In this document: positions 45,052-54,626 of the stretch, piece by piece
Numbering within the stretch: the first letter of the stretch is position 1
Layout of the letters: every line of letters starts with the position of its first letter
Assembly: GCA_030550455.1 (NCBI GenBank)
Contig: JAUQPH010000004.1
Coordinates: 62,001-126,000 of the forward strand
Length of the DNA: 64,000 nt
Source of the DNA: Thermoproteota archaeon
Lineage (GTDB): Archaea > Thermoproteota > Thermoprotei_A > Sulfolobales > NBVN01
Reading direction: 5' to 3'
Program-made: the position numbers and the translations under genes
Notes under the pieces: generated by a model
What the model was told of the DNA's origin: nothing
The model's database searches: none
The model's input: the letters and a program-made list of their open reading frames with translations, nothing else

Positions 45052-46320
45052 TTGACTGAGAGTTGTAGATGGGATGAAGTTCTGGCTGAGGTGAGGAAGC
45101 TGTTCTCGGTCGAAGTTGCAGATGATGTTCTGATACCTTCAATCCGCGATATGAAAGTATCTGAGCTCATATCTAAGTTCAGAGAGTGCTTTATAATTGA
45201 CGTATTAGGGCAGGAGTTAGCCGAAGCGGTAAAGTGGCTTGAGCACGTTAACGCCGAGCTCAACATTCTTTCCGCTAGGTATAGACTATCGGGATATAGT
45301 CTTCCCCGCGAGTTCAAGTCCTTTAGAGAGAACCCACTCGCCCACCTAAAGAAGAAGATCTTCATATACGTTTACGACTACGCCAGAGGGAAGATAGGGT
45401 TAAAAGAGCTCGTCAAGAAGTCTTCATCCGCAGCATATACTTCGCTCAGGACGAATATGAGGTCAGCGTACCAAGTCTGGGGGTTTTCCGCTATATTAAA
45501 CTACTTATTTGAAGAGGGCTACGGTATGCACTTTCCAGAGCATAGGTACTTAACGATAGATAGAGCCGGAAAGCAGAAGCAAGGTAAGATACCTCCAAAC
45601 ACCGTTCTCTTTAACCCCAAGAAGGGGTTCATTAGCTTCTTTTACGAAGCCCCGCGACCTCTATCATGGGAAGATAGCGAGGATCTTCGGGCTGTGTGGT
45701 CTCTTTATACAACCCTCAGACCAGACATGATGGTGTACTCCGGTAAAGTAATGGACATTGTGGAGCTCGGCTCTAATCCACCTGTTAAGAGGCCTAACAT
45801 GTTAGTAGAGTTCAAAGAGCTTACGGACTGGTACGAGAGGTCTAGGGATCTAAAGAGCTACTTCAAGAAAAACCCACTTACAGCTGAAGAGTGGAGGAGT
45901 AAGTGGTTGAGTGGTCTCTACACGGGTCTAGCAGATGCCCTAGGTGTAAAGAAGAGTGAGATAAGGAAGAGTGTTGAAGAAGGGAGGCCTTTGAGAATTA
46001 AGGAGTACAAGCTAGTCCAGGTCTATACTTCTCTCTATAAACCGATGAAAACTTTTCTAGTATCGAGGACAGAGGTGCCTCAGGCTATAAGATCTGAGCT
46101 GGAGAACAGCGGAATTGAAGTAGTCGACGGCGTAGGTTTCGACAGAAAGAAGTTGAAGCCGGTAGCAGAGACTATAGAGAGCTACAGCTCTTTTCTCGGT
46201 GCCGACTATGTGACTGTAGACCTCCCGGTTAGTACGGTTATTAAGCTAGTAGAGTACGCAGAAAGAGTAGGTCTAAAAGACCTCGCAAATGCTGTAGAGG
46301 AACTCTTAAAGAATGTGTAG
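45052..46320 (+). CDS. Unrecognised 422-aa protein with PD-(D/E)XK-like motifs
   Basis: No family recognised. The middle contains TLRPDMMVYSGKV (Asp225) and, 27 residues later, NMLVEFKELTDW (Glu253, Lys255), the spacing and hydrophobic strands of a PD-(D/E)XK nuclease core; an upstream Glu199 (FFYEAPRPL) could complete it. The N-terminal 150 residues are helical, and KLVQVYTSLYKPMKTFLVS precedes a Rossmann-like C-terminus. TTG start. It sits directly after repeat copy E. A defence or mobile-element nuclease is possible but unproven. Confidence 0.6.
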   Translation: MTESCRWDEVLAEVRKLFSVEVADDVLIPSIRDMKVSELISKFRECFIIDVLGQELAEAVKWLEHVNAELNILSARYRLSGYSLPREFKSFRENPLAHLKKKIFIYVYDYARGKIGLKELVKKSSSAAYTSLRTNMRSAYQVWGFSAILNYLFEEGYGMHFPEHRYLTIDRAGKQKQGKIPPNTVLFNPKKGFISFFYEAPRPLSWEDSEDLRAVWSLYTTLRPDMMVYSGKVMDIVELGSNPPVKRPNMLVEFKELTDWYERSRDLKSYFKKNPLTAEEWRSKWLSGLYTGLADALGVKKSEIRKSVEEGRPLRIKEYKLVQVYTSLYKPMKTFLVSRTEVPQAIRSELENSGIEVVDGVGFDRKKLKPVAETIESYSSFLGADYVTVDLPVSTVIKLVEYAERVGLKDLANAVEELLKNV

Positions 46321-46340
46321 TGCCTGCAATCAGCATGGTT

Positions 46341-47741
46341 CTAAAGGGTCTTTAAGACCCCTCTAGCCGCAAGTATCCCCGTTATAGCGGCTCCGTTAAT
46401 ACCTCTCGATAACCCAGCTCCATCTCCTGCTACAAACAATCCCTCGACTGTCGTCTGCATCCAGTCGTCTACAACCGCACGCACGCTGTAGAACTTAATT
46501 TCGGGCGCGTAAACCAGGTTCTGCGGTGAGGCTAGACCCGGTAACATATCGTCAAGCCTCTCAACTGCTTCGACGACATCTGTAACAACTCTATACGGTA
46601 AAGCCATGCCTATGTCGCCGGGGGTTACGTCCTTTAATGTAGGTTCGACAGAGCTTCTGTCGATTCTAGACCAAGTGCTTCTCCTCCCAGACACTAGGTC
46701 TCCTAACCTCTGTATTAGGGGTCTCCCACCACCTAGCTTAGTTGCTGTCATAGCTATCTGCCTCCCGTACTCTACCGTATCTTCGAGGGGGTCGGTCAGC
46801 TGGACTGTGACTAGTAGGGCTAGGTTCGTGTTTCTAGATCTAAGCTCCTTGTAGGACATGCCGTTAACGGCTACATAGCCGTTGTATCTTTCAGCTACTA
46901 CGAACCCCCTAGGGTTAACGCAGAAGGTCCTAACTTTATCGTCGTAGGTCTTTGTGTACATGATCACCTTGGGGTCGTCTATGACGGATACGAGAGGCTC
47001 CATTACGTAGTCTGGCACCTCGAGCCTTACTCCTACATCTAGAGGTCCGGGTACTGTCTGCACTCCCAGCTTCTTAGATATTTCCGAAAACCACGCTGCT
47101 CCAGACCTACCGGGTGATAGTATTACTCTCATAGCCTCGATTACCCCGCGGTTGGTTACCAGCTTAAACCTCCCTCCGGCAGGCTCTATGTCCGTAACGA
47201 CTGTTTCGGTTACCAGCTTAACTCCTTCACTAACTAGGTAGTCAGTGAGCTTCTTAGTGAACTCTATGCTTGCTTCAGTTCCCAACCGCCTTTGAGCTGG
47301 AGCTATGAGTTTAGCACCTGCTTTAGCCGCCCTCCTCTCCCACTCCTTAACTAGCTCTAGGTTAGGAACTCTCAGAGTATCTTCTGATATTCCGAACTTT
47401 GTCAGTATGCTATCTAGATACCTTATCATTTCTTCGGCTCTGCTGAAGCTCTTGAGAAGGACAGCTAAGTCGCCTCCAACTTGTGGATGGAGGTTTATAG
47501 CACCACTACTGAATAATCCAGCACCACCTACTCCGTATAGCACGTTGCAAGGTCTGCATCCAGCACAAGTTATTCCTAGCTCTCTAGATGTGTGAGCAGC
47601 AATTAGAGGGCAGTACCTCTTCTCCACGCTTCTGCCGGCATCAACAATAATGACGTTCTTTAACCCGTGCCTCACGAGTTCGTAAGTAGCAAATAAACCC
47701 GCGGGTCCGGCACCTACTACCGCAACATCGAACTCTCTCAA
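46341..47741 (-). CDS. FAD-dependent oxidoreductase (COG2509-like)
   Basis: 466 residues. Rossmann FAD motif VAVVGAGPAGLFATYEL at the N-terminus, cysteine-containing loop CAGCRPCNVLYGVGGAGLFSSG near residue 60, and C-terminal GLFVAGDGAGLSRGINGAAITG that closes the FAD site. This layout matches the uncharacterised COG2509-type dehydrogenases. Its start overlaps the end of purA by four bases, so the two are coupled. Substrate unknown. Confidence 0.82.
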   Translation of the reverse strand: MREFDVAVVGAGPAGLFATYELVRHGLKNVIIVDAGRSVEKRYCPLIAAHTSRELGITCAGCRPCNVLYGVGGAGLFSSGAINLHPQVGGDLAVLLKSFSRAEEMIRYLDSILTKFGISEDTLRVPNLELVKEWERRAAKAGAKLIAPAQRRLGTEASIEFTKKLTDYLVSEGVKLVTETVVTDIEPAGGRFKLVTNRGVIEAMRVILSPGRSGAAWFSEISKKLGVQTVPGPLDVGVRLEVPDYVMEPLVSVIDDPKVIMYTKTYDDKVRTFCVNPRGFVVAERYNGYVAVNGMSYKELRSRNTNLALLVTVQLTDPLEDTVEYGRQIAMTATKLGGGRPLIQRLGDLVSGRRSTWSRIDRSSVEPTLKDVTPGDIGMALPYRVVTDVVEAVERLDDMLPGLASPQNLVYAPEIKFYSVRAVVDDWMQTTVEGLFVAGDGAGLSRGINGAAITGILAARGVLKTL

Positions 47742-48760
47742 TCTTCGTCACCTAAGTATATAGCGTCTTCAACATCTTCTCCAGTACCGAGTAATTTAAC
47801 AGGCACTTTTAGTGTTGATTCAACCTTTTCGACCCACTCTCTAACGCTCCTAGGGAGCTTAGATCGGTCTCTTAGACCTCTTACTTCCGGGAAGAGCGCA
47901 TCTATCTTCGTAATTGCTACGCCAGTCGCTGAGTTTAAGGTTACTGCCCTCTTAGCTAGCTCGAAGTCGAACGGAGCGACTCTCCTAGGTCTACCGGTTA
48001 CTGTGCCGTACTCTATCCAGCCGAGTTTAGCTGCCTCTTCGAACGGTATCTCACCTCTTAGAGGTCCTGGACCTACTCTAGTTACATAGGACTTGAACAC
48101 CACGATCACCTCACTTACCTTCTTAGGACCTACTCCAACTTCTGAAAGAAATGCTGATGCTGTTGTATCTCTACTAGTAACGTACGGATACGTACCGTGG
48201 TATAGGCTTAAGAAGGTTCCCTGCGTTCCTTCAATTAGTACTTCACTACCTCTGTCGATGTATTCATTGACTTTCCCTGCGAGATCGCAAGTGTAGTCCT
48301 TCAGCTCCGGAGAGTCTCTAGCTAACTTAAGAACCCTCCTGACTCTATCGACCATGGCTTCACCAACTCCCTGTAAGGTAGACCCTATAGTAGTTGCGAG
48401 GTGGTTCGACGACTTCTCACGTAGGGCGTGTTCCTCCTCGATAATTCCAGCGTTATAGTCTACGCAAAGCCTATCGCGGCAACCAGTCTCCTCGATTTCT
48501 TTAAAGAGTACATCTAATCTTATTAGGCTACCGGCGGCGATACCTAGTTGAGCACCTGGATAGATGAACGCCGACGGAACAGACCTCAGCTTCCAAGTTC
48601 TCCCTCTGTAAACGACCGTGTGTCCAGCGTTGATGGCCCCACATCTCACAGCTAGCTGAATTCTCCTCTTTATAGCTAAGTAAGCGACTACCTTACCCTT
48701 ACCTTCATCACCGAAAAACCCGCCGACCACAACTATTGCTGACAGTATCCCACCTAACAA
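47738..48760 (-). CDS. purA: Adenylosuccinate synthetase
   Basis: 340 residues, the short archaeal form. VVVGGFFGDEGKGKVVAYLA (GTP and catalytic Asp), GAINAGHTVVYRGR (catalytic His), GTQGTFLSLYHGTYPYVTSRDTTASA (IMP loop) and TGRPRRVAPFD are all present. Converts IMP, aspartate and GTP to adenylosuccinate in AMP synthesis. TTG start. First gene of a two-gene transcript with the FAD oxidoreductase. Confidence 0.95.
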   Translation of the reverse strand: MLGGILSAIVVVGGFFGDEGKGKVVAYLAIKRRIQLAVRCGAINAGHTVVYRGRTWKLRSVPSAFIYPGAQLGIAAGSLIRLDVLFKEIEETGCRDRLCVDYNAGIIEEEHALREKSSNHLATTIGSTLQGVGEAMVDRVRRVLKLARDSPELKDYTCDLAGKVNEYIDRGSEVLIEGTQGTFLSLYHGTYPYVTSRDTTASAFLSEVGVGPKKVSEVIVVFKSYVTRVGPGPLRGEIPFEEAAKLGWIEYGTVTGRPRRVAPFDFELAKRAVTLNSATGVAITKIDALFPEVRGLRDRSKLPRSVREWVEKVESTLKVPVKLLGTGEDVEDAIYLGDED

Positions 48761-48898
48761 GTTAATTTGAGAAATATAAAAACGACTGGTTCACACCTCC
48801 AGAAATCACCACGTTTTTTCTTCAACTCCATAACCTAAGCTCCTTCGTATACCCGAATTCAAAAGAACTGTAATTAAGCTGTAGGGAACTTACGGCAA

Positions 48899-50152
48899 CT
48901 ACTTAGGCCTCCTCCTTATAGAAACACCTATGAGGATCCTCTCGCTACCGAAGACTTTGACTACAGTCGTTAAGATAGTTGCTACAACTGCTATCGATAA
49001 TAATAGAGCTAGTAAAGCTATCGTCTCATCCCCGGAAACGGAAGCTACCACTATAGCTAGAGGTAATCCATAAACGGTTGCTCCAAGTAAAGATGCTTCT
49101 ATACCGAGCGGAACCCCGATAAACTGAGTCGCAATGAGTCCTACGTACAGTACCGCGCCTATAGGGCCAGCGAGAGCTCCAGCTACTCTAGTATCGCTCG
49201 AAAGTACACCTATTAAAAGCCCTAGAGCACCTGAAAAGAGCAGCATTAAACCAAGGGATACTACTAGTAGGGATACGCCACTGCTACCCAAGTACGTGAC
49301 TAAGTCCCATAAGGACCAAGTAAAAGTTGTTGCTCCAGTAGTTTGGTCTACCTGAGGCATAGCTGACATCATATACGAGAAACCAGCAAAGTATATTACG
49401 ACCATAAATACGGAGATCACAACGGCTCCGGCAATTTTTGCTAGAGCGATAGTTGACCTACTAACCGGTAAAGTCAGGAGCATTTCGAAGGCCTTTTCCT
49501 CTTTCTCACTGGCTACAGCCTGTGCACTGTACATCAAAGTCATCATTGCTAGTATTCCGATGAAGACTGCGAACATCATAGTTGAGCCAAAAAGAGACGA
49601 TAAAGCCTCTAGATTAACGACTCTACCGCCTACCCTAGTCTCGACTCTAGCTACCACTACTTTGTTCAGCTCAGAAATGTTCACTCCTCTCTCTATCGCT
49701 ACAAGTAGTTTTGCCGTCTCCCCGAGGGCTCTGGCAACCGCAGTCACCACTCCGGCTCTAGCTTGCTGAAACGCTGACGCTCTATCTATCGCTACGTAGC
49801 CGTTTACGAATGCCGTAGCGTTTGGGCCGAGAAGAGAAGCTCCAAAACCTCTAGGGATCGAGATAACTACTGAGAATTTTCGAACTCCCTCTTCTATGGT
49901 TCTAACAGCTATTAACCTACCCTTAAGAGATGCATTAACAGTATACACGACTCTAGCTGTGAAGTAGTCCTCGTCCTCAACGATTACACCTACTGGAGCC
50001 TCAACAGCTTCGCGAACAACTTGCTCTGTGGCCACACCCACCATTCTGCCAAGCGCTACAAAGTATATCGCCATAAAGACTAGCCCCATGATGAACGCAG
50101 GGCTCTTGAGTACCGCCATAACCTCTTTCTTAACCAGCTTAGCTAGAGACAA
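48899..50152 (-). CDS. ABC-2 type transporter permease
   Basis: 417 residues. A first TM helix (about 18-38), a large extracellular domain of about 160 residues, then five TM helices in the second half, the NatB/ABC-2 layout. ASEKEEKAFEMLLTLPVSRSTIALAK is the coupling-helix segment typical of this family. Overlaps the ATPase gene by 14 bases. Exports Na+, drugs or other compounds; the substrate is not clear. Confidence 0.85.
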   Translation of the reverse strand: MSLAKLVKKEVMAVLKSPAFIMGLVFMAIYFVALGRMVGVATEQVVREAVEAPVGVIVEDEDYFTARVVYTVNASLKGRLIAVRTIEEGVRKFSVVISIPRGFGASLLGPNATAFVNGYVAIDRASAFQQARAGVVTAVARALGETAKLLVAIERGVNISELNKVVVARVETRVGGRVVNLEALSSLFGSTMMFAVFIGILAMMTLMYSAQAVASEKEEKAFEMLLTLPVSRSTIALAKIAGAVVISVFMVVIYFAGFSYMMSAMPQVDQTTGATTFTWSLWDLVTYLGSSGVSLLVVSLGLMLLFSGALGLLIGVLSSDTRVAGALAGPIGAVLYVGLIATQFIGVPLGIEASLLGATVYGLPLAIVVASVSGDETIALLALLLSIAVVATILTTVVKVFGSERILIGVSIRRRPK

Positions 50153-50891
50153 TGCTTAGACCCCCCACAGTTTTCACAAATACTTCCTCAAGGTTTCTCG
50201 CAGAGTACTTAACCTTTAACTCACTAGGTGACCCCTCTGCTACGAGCTTCCCTCTATACAGTATGCCCACTCTATCGCATAAGTATTCTACCTCGAGCAT
50301 GTTGTGGCTACTAAGTATCACTGTAATACCTCTCTTCTTAGAGAACTCTGCCACCAGGCTCCGAATCCTTATACTGCGCTCAACGTCTAACCCAGCTGTA
50401 GGCTCGTCTAGAATCACTAGCTTAGACCCGGAAGCCAAAACTGTAGAAAGAGCCAGTAGCCTCTTCATACCCTTACTGTACCCTCTAATCGGTCTCTTAA
50501 TGTCCGAACCTAGGTCGGCAATACTGATAGCTTCCTCGATAGCTTCATCCAGTTCCCTCCCCTTAAGCCTCACTCCCAACATGAACTTTATGAAGTCTAG
50601 ACCCGTGAGGTCTCTATATGCTCCTGCTTCTTCCGGCAGATAAGACAGAAGCTTACGTACTTCAACAGCGTTTAAAACAGTGTCGTACCCAAATACCTTT
50701 ACGGAGCCCTTCGTTGGTTTGAGAAGCGTCGCTATTATTCTCAGAGTAGTAGTCTTACCGCTACCATTGGGTCCTAGGAGTCCGTATATTTCACCGATAG
50801 ATACCCGAAACGTAAGGCCATCAACTCCTAGGACACCCCCGGGGTAGACCTTAGTGAGGTCAGTAACATCAACAGCTACGGAAGTGCGCAC
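50139..50891 (-). CDS. ABC transporter ATP-binding protein (ABC-2 partner)
   Basis: 250 residues. Walker A LLGPNGSGKTTTLRI near residue 34, Q-loop SYLPEEAGAY, signature IRGYSKGMKRLLAL near residue 135 (YSKGM as in NatA-type ATPases), Walker B LVILDEPTAGLD and H-loop LSSHNMLEV. GTG start. Forms the exporter with the overlapping permease. Confidence 0.92.
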   Translation of the reverse strand: MRTSVAVDVTDLTKVYPGGVLGVDGLTFRVSIGEIYGLLGPNGSGKTTTLRIIATLLKPTKGSVKVFGYDTVLNAVEVRKLLSYLPEEAGAYRDLTGLDFIKFMLGVRLKGRELDEAIEEAISIADLGSDIKRPIRGYSKGMKRLLALSTVLASGSKLVILDEPTAGLDVERSIRIRSLVAEFSKKRGITVILSSHNMLEVEYLCDRVGILYRGKLVAEGSPSELKVKYSARNLEEVFVKTVGGLSIVSS

Positions 50892-51028
50892 ACTTCTACC
50901 CAGTAGACAAGACCTCTGTAGATTTATGTGCGTAAATAGTTACTATCAAAATGGTCGTGTGCTGTTAATTCCTATTTAACCCGATTGGCTATATTATCTT
51001 ACAAAAGAAGTGGTTTAAGGTAGTGTAG

Positions 51029-51892
51029 ATGTCGTCCGGTAGTTCCTCTGTTATGGACTACTCAAAAAGAGTTAAGCAACGAGATGAGATCGTAAGGATA
51101 TCTACTGGAATCAAAGAGCTCGATGAAGCTATTGAGGGAGGAGTTCCTCGAGGGTCCTGGATTGCTATAACCGGAGAGCCCGGCACTGGTAAGTCCATTC
51201 TCTGCATGCACTACGCTTGGGCGGGTCTGAAAGCGGGAGACCCAGTTGTGTATGTGACCACTGAAGCAGAGTTTAGGGACGTTATTAGGCAGGCTAGACA
51301 GTTGGGTATGGACTTCGAGAGTTACTCGACTTACGATATATCTAGTTCTTGGGAACCTCAGGAACCTCCTCAGATTGTCGTAGTAGATATCTTCGGCTTG
51401 CTTAAGGTAGCCAGGCAGCTAAGTGAAGAGCATGGAGAAGAGGGAGCTAGAAGGTATGCTGTACTCGAAATACAGACCCTAGTTGCTGCTATTAGGGAAG
51501 CATACAAAATCCTCGGCATACTTAAAGAAGGAGGTAGAGGGGTAACTAAGCACGTGAGGCTAGTTGTGGACTCACTTAGTGCCTTTTGGGCGGATAAACC
51601 GGCAATGGCTAGAAAGTATAGCTACGACCTTAAGGTATCTACTCATAGAGAGAACGTGACGGCGTACCTAGTGTCTCAATACGCTATGACCACTAAGAGC
51701 ACGTTCGGTTTCGGGTTGGAGCATATAGCCGACGGAGTTTTCCACCTATGGATGGAGGACGTCGAAAAAGCTAGGGAGATAAGGAGATACATGATCATAA
51801 AGAAGCTTAGGATGACTAACCACTATAGGAAGGCCTTTAGGCTGGATATAGAACCAGGGTACGGAGTGAGGCTTTACTACGAGAAAGACTAA
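51029..51892 (+). CDS. Single-domain KaiC-like ATPase
   Basis: 287 residues. ISTGIKELDEAIEGGVPRG, Walker A ITGEPGTGKSILCMHYAW near residue 48, a lid region with TTEAEF, and Walker B LVVDSLSAFWAD near residue 182; QYAMTTKSTFGFGLEHIADG fits the loop L2-like region of KaiC/RadA-family proteins. An insert of about 60 residues (about 110-170) is unusual. Role unknown; archaeal relatives regulate motility or bind DNA. First of three plus-strand genes. Confidence 0.82.
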   Translation: MSSGSSSVMDYSKRVKQRDEIVRISTGIKELDEAIEGGVPRGSWIAITGEPGTGKSILCMHYAWAGLKAGDPVVYVTTEAEFRDVIRQARQLGMDFESYSTYDISSSWEPQEPPQIVVVDIFGLLKVARQLSEEHGEEGARRYAVLEIQTLVAAIREAYKILGILKEGGRGVTKHVRLVVDSLSAFWADKPAMARKYSYDLKVSTHRENVTAYLVSQYAMTTKSTFGFGLEHIADGVFHLWMEDVEKAREIRRYMIIKKLRMTNHYRKAFRLDIEPGYGVRLYYEKD

Positions 51893-51949
51893 CTATTTAA
51901 GTAACCTCTATTAACTATTCCTTTAATTTGAGAATGTCTAGAGTACTAG

Positions 51950-52756
51950 GTGACTGCATTGAGTGACTTAAGGCTCTTAGTCCACGCGTACTGTCCATCA
52001 AGTTATGCGTTAGTCAGGTACCTCTTCGATAAAGGTCTTCACGACAAGCTGGAGATAATCCCCCTAAATCCGGGCAATCCTGTGTCTCTACTTAGATTAG
52101 TTCCTTCAGTTCCAGCACTAGCTAGCGACGGAAGGATAGTCGCCGTAGATCCTCTTGAGCCAGAGTTTATTGAAGCTTTACTGTTAAACAAGAACATAAG
52201 GAACTACGTCCCGATATCAGAACACGAAGTTATCGAGAGATTCACTAGATCAGCTAAGTCAAGCGGTTACATCATGCTCCACGTACTCCTAGGTGGGTTA
52301 AGCCTCGACGACCTAGTCTCTTCAGAGTTCACCGATATGGCAACAAGAACATACTTCTCAGGCTTAAGTAGAGACTATATTAGAAGCGTGTTACTATCTA
52401 GAGCAGAGGCTATCGAGAGAGAACTTCTCGAGTCGTCAGTTAAGTCTGTTGCTTACAGCTTTATTAGAGACGTCTTGGTTTCTACGGATGTCGATTTAGA
52501 GAAGCTTGTTGACTACAGAGTTCTGAAGCTTTGGTCAACAGCTAAGCTATCGCAGGGGATAGTATATACCCCGCTTCGCGAGCTTTTCCTGAATAGCAAC
52601 ATACGGAAGGTGTTAGAGTACATACAAGAGCACTACGATAGATTAGTTAAGTCGTTCGAGAATTTCATCGCAAAGCTCTCATCAGACACCGAAGTCTATA
52701 GACTGCTATCCGAGGGAAACGTGAGGCGTAGAGCACGTAGTTCCACTTTCTCTTAA
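51950..52756 (+). CDS. Unrecognised protein with thioredoxin-fold-like N-terminus
   Basis: 268 residues, GTG start. The first 75 residues run LRLLVHAYCPSSYALVRYLF, then a strand and VPSVPALASDGRIVAVDP, resembling a thioredoxin or glutaredoxin-fold domain with a single Cys14 and a cis-Pro-like SVPA. The rest is helical and mostly charged with no motif I recognise. It lies 57 bases after the KaiC-like gene and could be in the same transcript. Confidence 0.55.
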   Translation: MTALSDLRLLVHAYCPSSYALVRYLFDKGLHDKLEIIPLNPGNPVSLLRLVPSVPALASDGRIVAVDPLEPEFIEALLLNKNIRNYVPISEHEVIERFTRSAKSSGYIMLHVLLGGLSLDDLVSSEFTDMATRTYFSGLSRDYIRSVLLSRAEAIERELLESSVKSVAYSFIRDVLVSTDVDLEKLVDYRVLKLWSTAKLSQGIVYTPLRELFLNSNIRKVLEYIQEHYDRLVKSFENFIAKLSSDTEVYRLLSEGNVRRRARSSTFS

Positions 52757-52933
52757 AAACACTTATGAGTCTTCTTAAGCTCTGTAATCTGTTCTAGTTT
52801 CCTTGCTGCAGTATGAAGGAGATGGCTATAGTTAGGGACATTATCGGACTTCACACTTTAAGGCAAAAGTAAGGAGATTGGTATTTTAAACACTAATTTA
52901 GTTTGAAAGAACTAATAGGATGCAGAAAAAGGC

Positions 52934-53581
52934 TTGGCGGGAGTGTCAGTGTTTGAGATAGGGATTTCTTATAGGCTTAGGACTAGCGATATGGAGTACC
53001 TCGCTATGAAAATGCATGAGCTATTGAGGGAGATGGGGACATCAGAGCTCGATACTGTCTACTTCTCTGAGGTTGTGGGATCTGTCGGTAACGCTTCTGT
53101 GGCTCTCTACTTGTCGAAGTCTAACGTAGGTGTTTTAGTAGTTGCTTCAGCTTGCGACGATGAGGGTAAGTGCCTTATTGGTCCAGTAAGAGAGATAGCT
53201 AATGTATCGAGGAGAATACTCAAGAGATTAGGGGACTTGATAGAGTTACTCAAAGTGGATTACGTAGTTAAAGCTAAGCTAACGCTAGCGGCTACTCAAC
53301 GCAATTTAGTAAAGTACTTGAAGATGGCTGGTATTGAGGTATCAGACGGAGGTAGCTACGATGCCGGCTGGTATACTGTTAAAATGTATAAGGGCAAGTA
53401 TATAGTCTCTATGAAGAAGCTGGACGTAGTCATCACTCTAGTCCAAGAAAAAACCGGTGGCTTAGTTAGTGCTCAACTAACGGTCTCTAGATCGCGGCAG
53501 GAAGCGAGTGAACCAGCAGAAGAGGAATTCGTTGACTGCTTTAAAGCCGTCTCTCAAATAATTGCTCACTTATCTAGTTAA
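52934..53581 (+). CDS. Unrecognised 215-aa soluble protein
   Basis: No family recognised. It starts AGVSVFEIGISYRL and has alternating beta strands and helices, with VVASACDDEGKCLIGPVREI in the middle (a Cys pair nine residues apart) and an acidic tail region PAEEEFVDCFKAV. TTG start after GAAAAAGGC. Its stop overlaps the 3' end of the convergent dolichol-kinase-like gene by four bases. Confidence 0.6.
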   Translation: MAGVSVFEIGISYRLRTSDMEYLAMKMHELLREMGTSELDTVYFSEVVGSVGNASVALYLSKSNVGVLVVASACDDEGKCLIGPVREIANVSRRILKRLGDLIELLKVDYVVKAKLTLAATQRNLVKYLKMAGIEVSDGGSYDAGWYTVKMYKGKYIVSMKKLDVVITLVQEKTGGLVSAQLTVSRSRQEASEPAEEEFVDCFKAVSQIIAHLSS

Positions 53582-54273
53582 AGAAAACCGAGTAACTTAC
53601 TCGTAACTAGGACTGCTAGTGAGGATACGGTTATTAAGACGTTATCATCTAATAGAGGAGGTATCTCGTAGTGCTCTACGAGGCTAGCAATCAAGGCCGC
53701 AACCAGTCCAACGTATCCAGCGTAGTAGATACCTATAGGTAAAGTAACAACAAACATGCCTAGGTTACCCAGCCACGACTTAGTTCTCCTCTTATATATG
53801 GCGTTTCTTATTACTCCAGTAGCGGCATCCCCAAAGGACATGAAGGTTAGGGGTATGACTGCGTATATGGGGTTACCGAATATAACCCATAGTAAGAGGA
53901 GGGCTAGACTCCACGCAAAGCAGAAGTTTACTTCATACATATTGTCTTTCACTTGAAACCAGTAGAGAAGCTTGCCGGTTCTGTGCGGTATGTAAGTTAT
54001 TACTGCTAGAATTAGAGCAAATACTGCTGGTACGAGAGGTGAGGTAAACAAGTATGGGACTACGAGCGCAACTACTCCACCGGCCATCACGTGGATTATT
54101 TTGCGGTTGTAGTAAACAACTACTCCATCACTTAGCCCCCTTCTTTTGAGGGCTAAGTAGACGTACTTAGTTAGAGCTAAAACCCCCAGAACGTATAAAA
54201 ACAGAGGCACGGCAATCAAGATCTCGACTAGTAAATTATCTGTGATTATGGCACCGGGCGACAGAGTGGACAT
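53578..54273 (-). CDS. Dolichol/diacylglycerol kinase-like CTP-dependent membrane enzyme
   Basis: 231 residues with about seven TM helices. NRKIIHVMAGGVVALVVPY near residue 52, TFMSFGDAATGVIRN near residue 150 and the following KSWLGNLGMFVV match the SEC59/dolichol kinase and related phosphatidate cytidylyltransferase-like families (RKxxH and GD motifs). Probably phosphorylates or activates a polyprenol lipid; the exact substrate is uncertain. Monocistronic. Confidence 0.8.
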   Translation of the reverse strand: MSTLSPGAIITDNLLVEILIAVPLFLYVLGVLALTKYVYLALKRRGLSDGVVVYYNRKIIHVMAGGVVALVVPYLFTSPLVPAVFALILAVITYIPHRTGKLLYWFQVKDNMYEVNFCFAWSLALLLLWVIFGNPIYAVIPLTFMSFGDAATGVIRNAIYKRRTKSWLGNLGMFVVTLPIGIYYAGYVGLVAALIASLVEHYEIPPLLDDNVLITVSSLAVLVTSKLLGFL

Positions 54274-54626
54274 TCAAGACTACCATAAGCTTATTTAGGC
54301 GGGGTATATAAGTATATTTAAATAATCGGATATAAGTACCAAAGCTTCTTACTAGCGTTTCAGTATTCACACCAATTAGTGTGTACCTAAATCAAGAAAG
54401 TATAACCCAGCTTTCACGTCTCCCGCGTTTGTGAAAGGAATTCGAAGGCTGTGTAGTTCGCAGCAATTAAGTAATCACTTAAAACCACCTTACCCACTCA
54501 CGTACACTTCGACTAGACGAAGTGTTATGTGAGAAGGACAATCACTGTAGTGGAAAGGTGAGTCCGCAGTCGCTAACCAAGGATTAACTCAGAGGTTCTT
54601 AAGCATGGTGTAAACAGTAGGTCTTT
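54274..54626. other. Intergenic, nothing recognised
   Basis: A/T-rich, containing TATA-like motifs near 54305-54325 (TATATAAGTATATTTAAA) that fit a promoter for the divergent dolichol-kinase-like gene. No gene or repeat seen. Confidence 0.4.

Noticed and set aside
52812-52872. 19-codon ORF starting MKEMAIVRDIIGLH
   Set aside because: Too short, no family match, no conserved spacing to the next gene.
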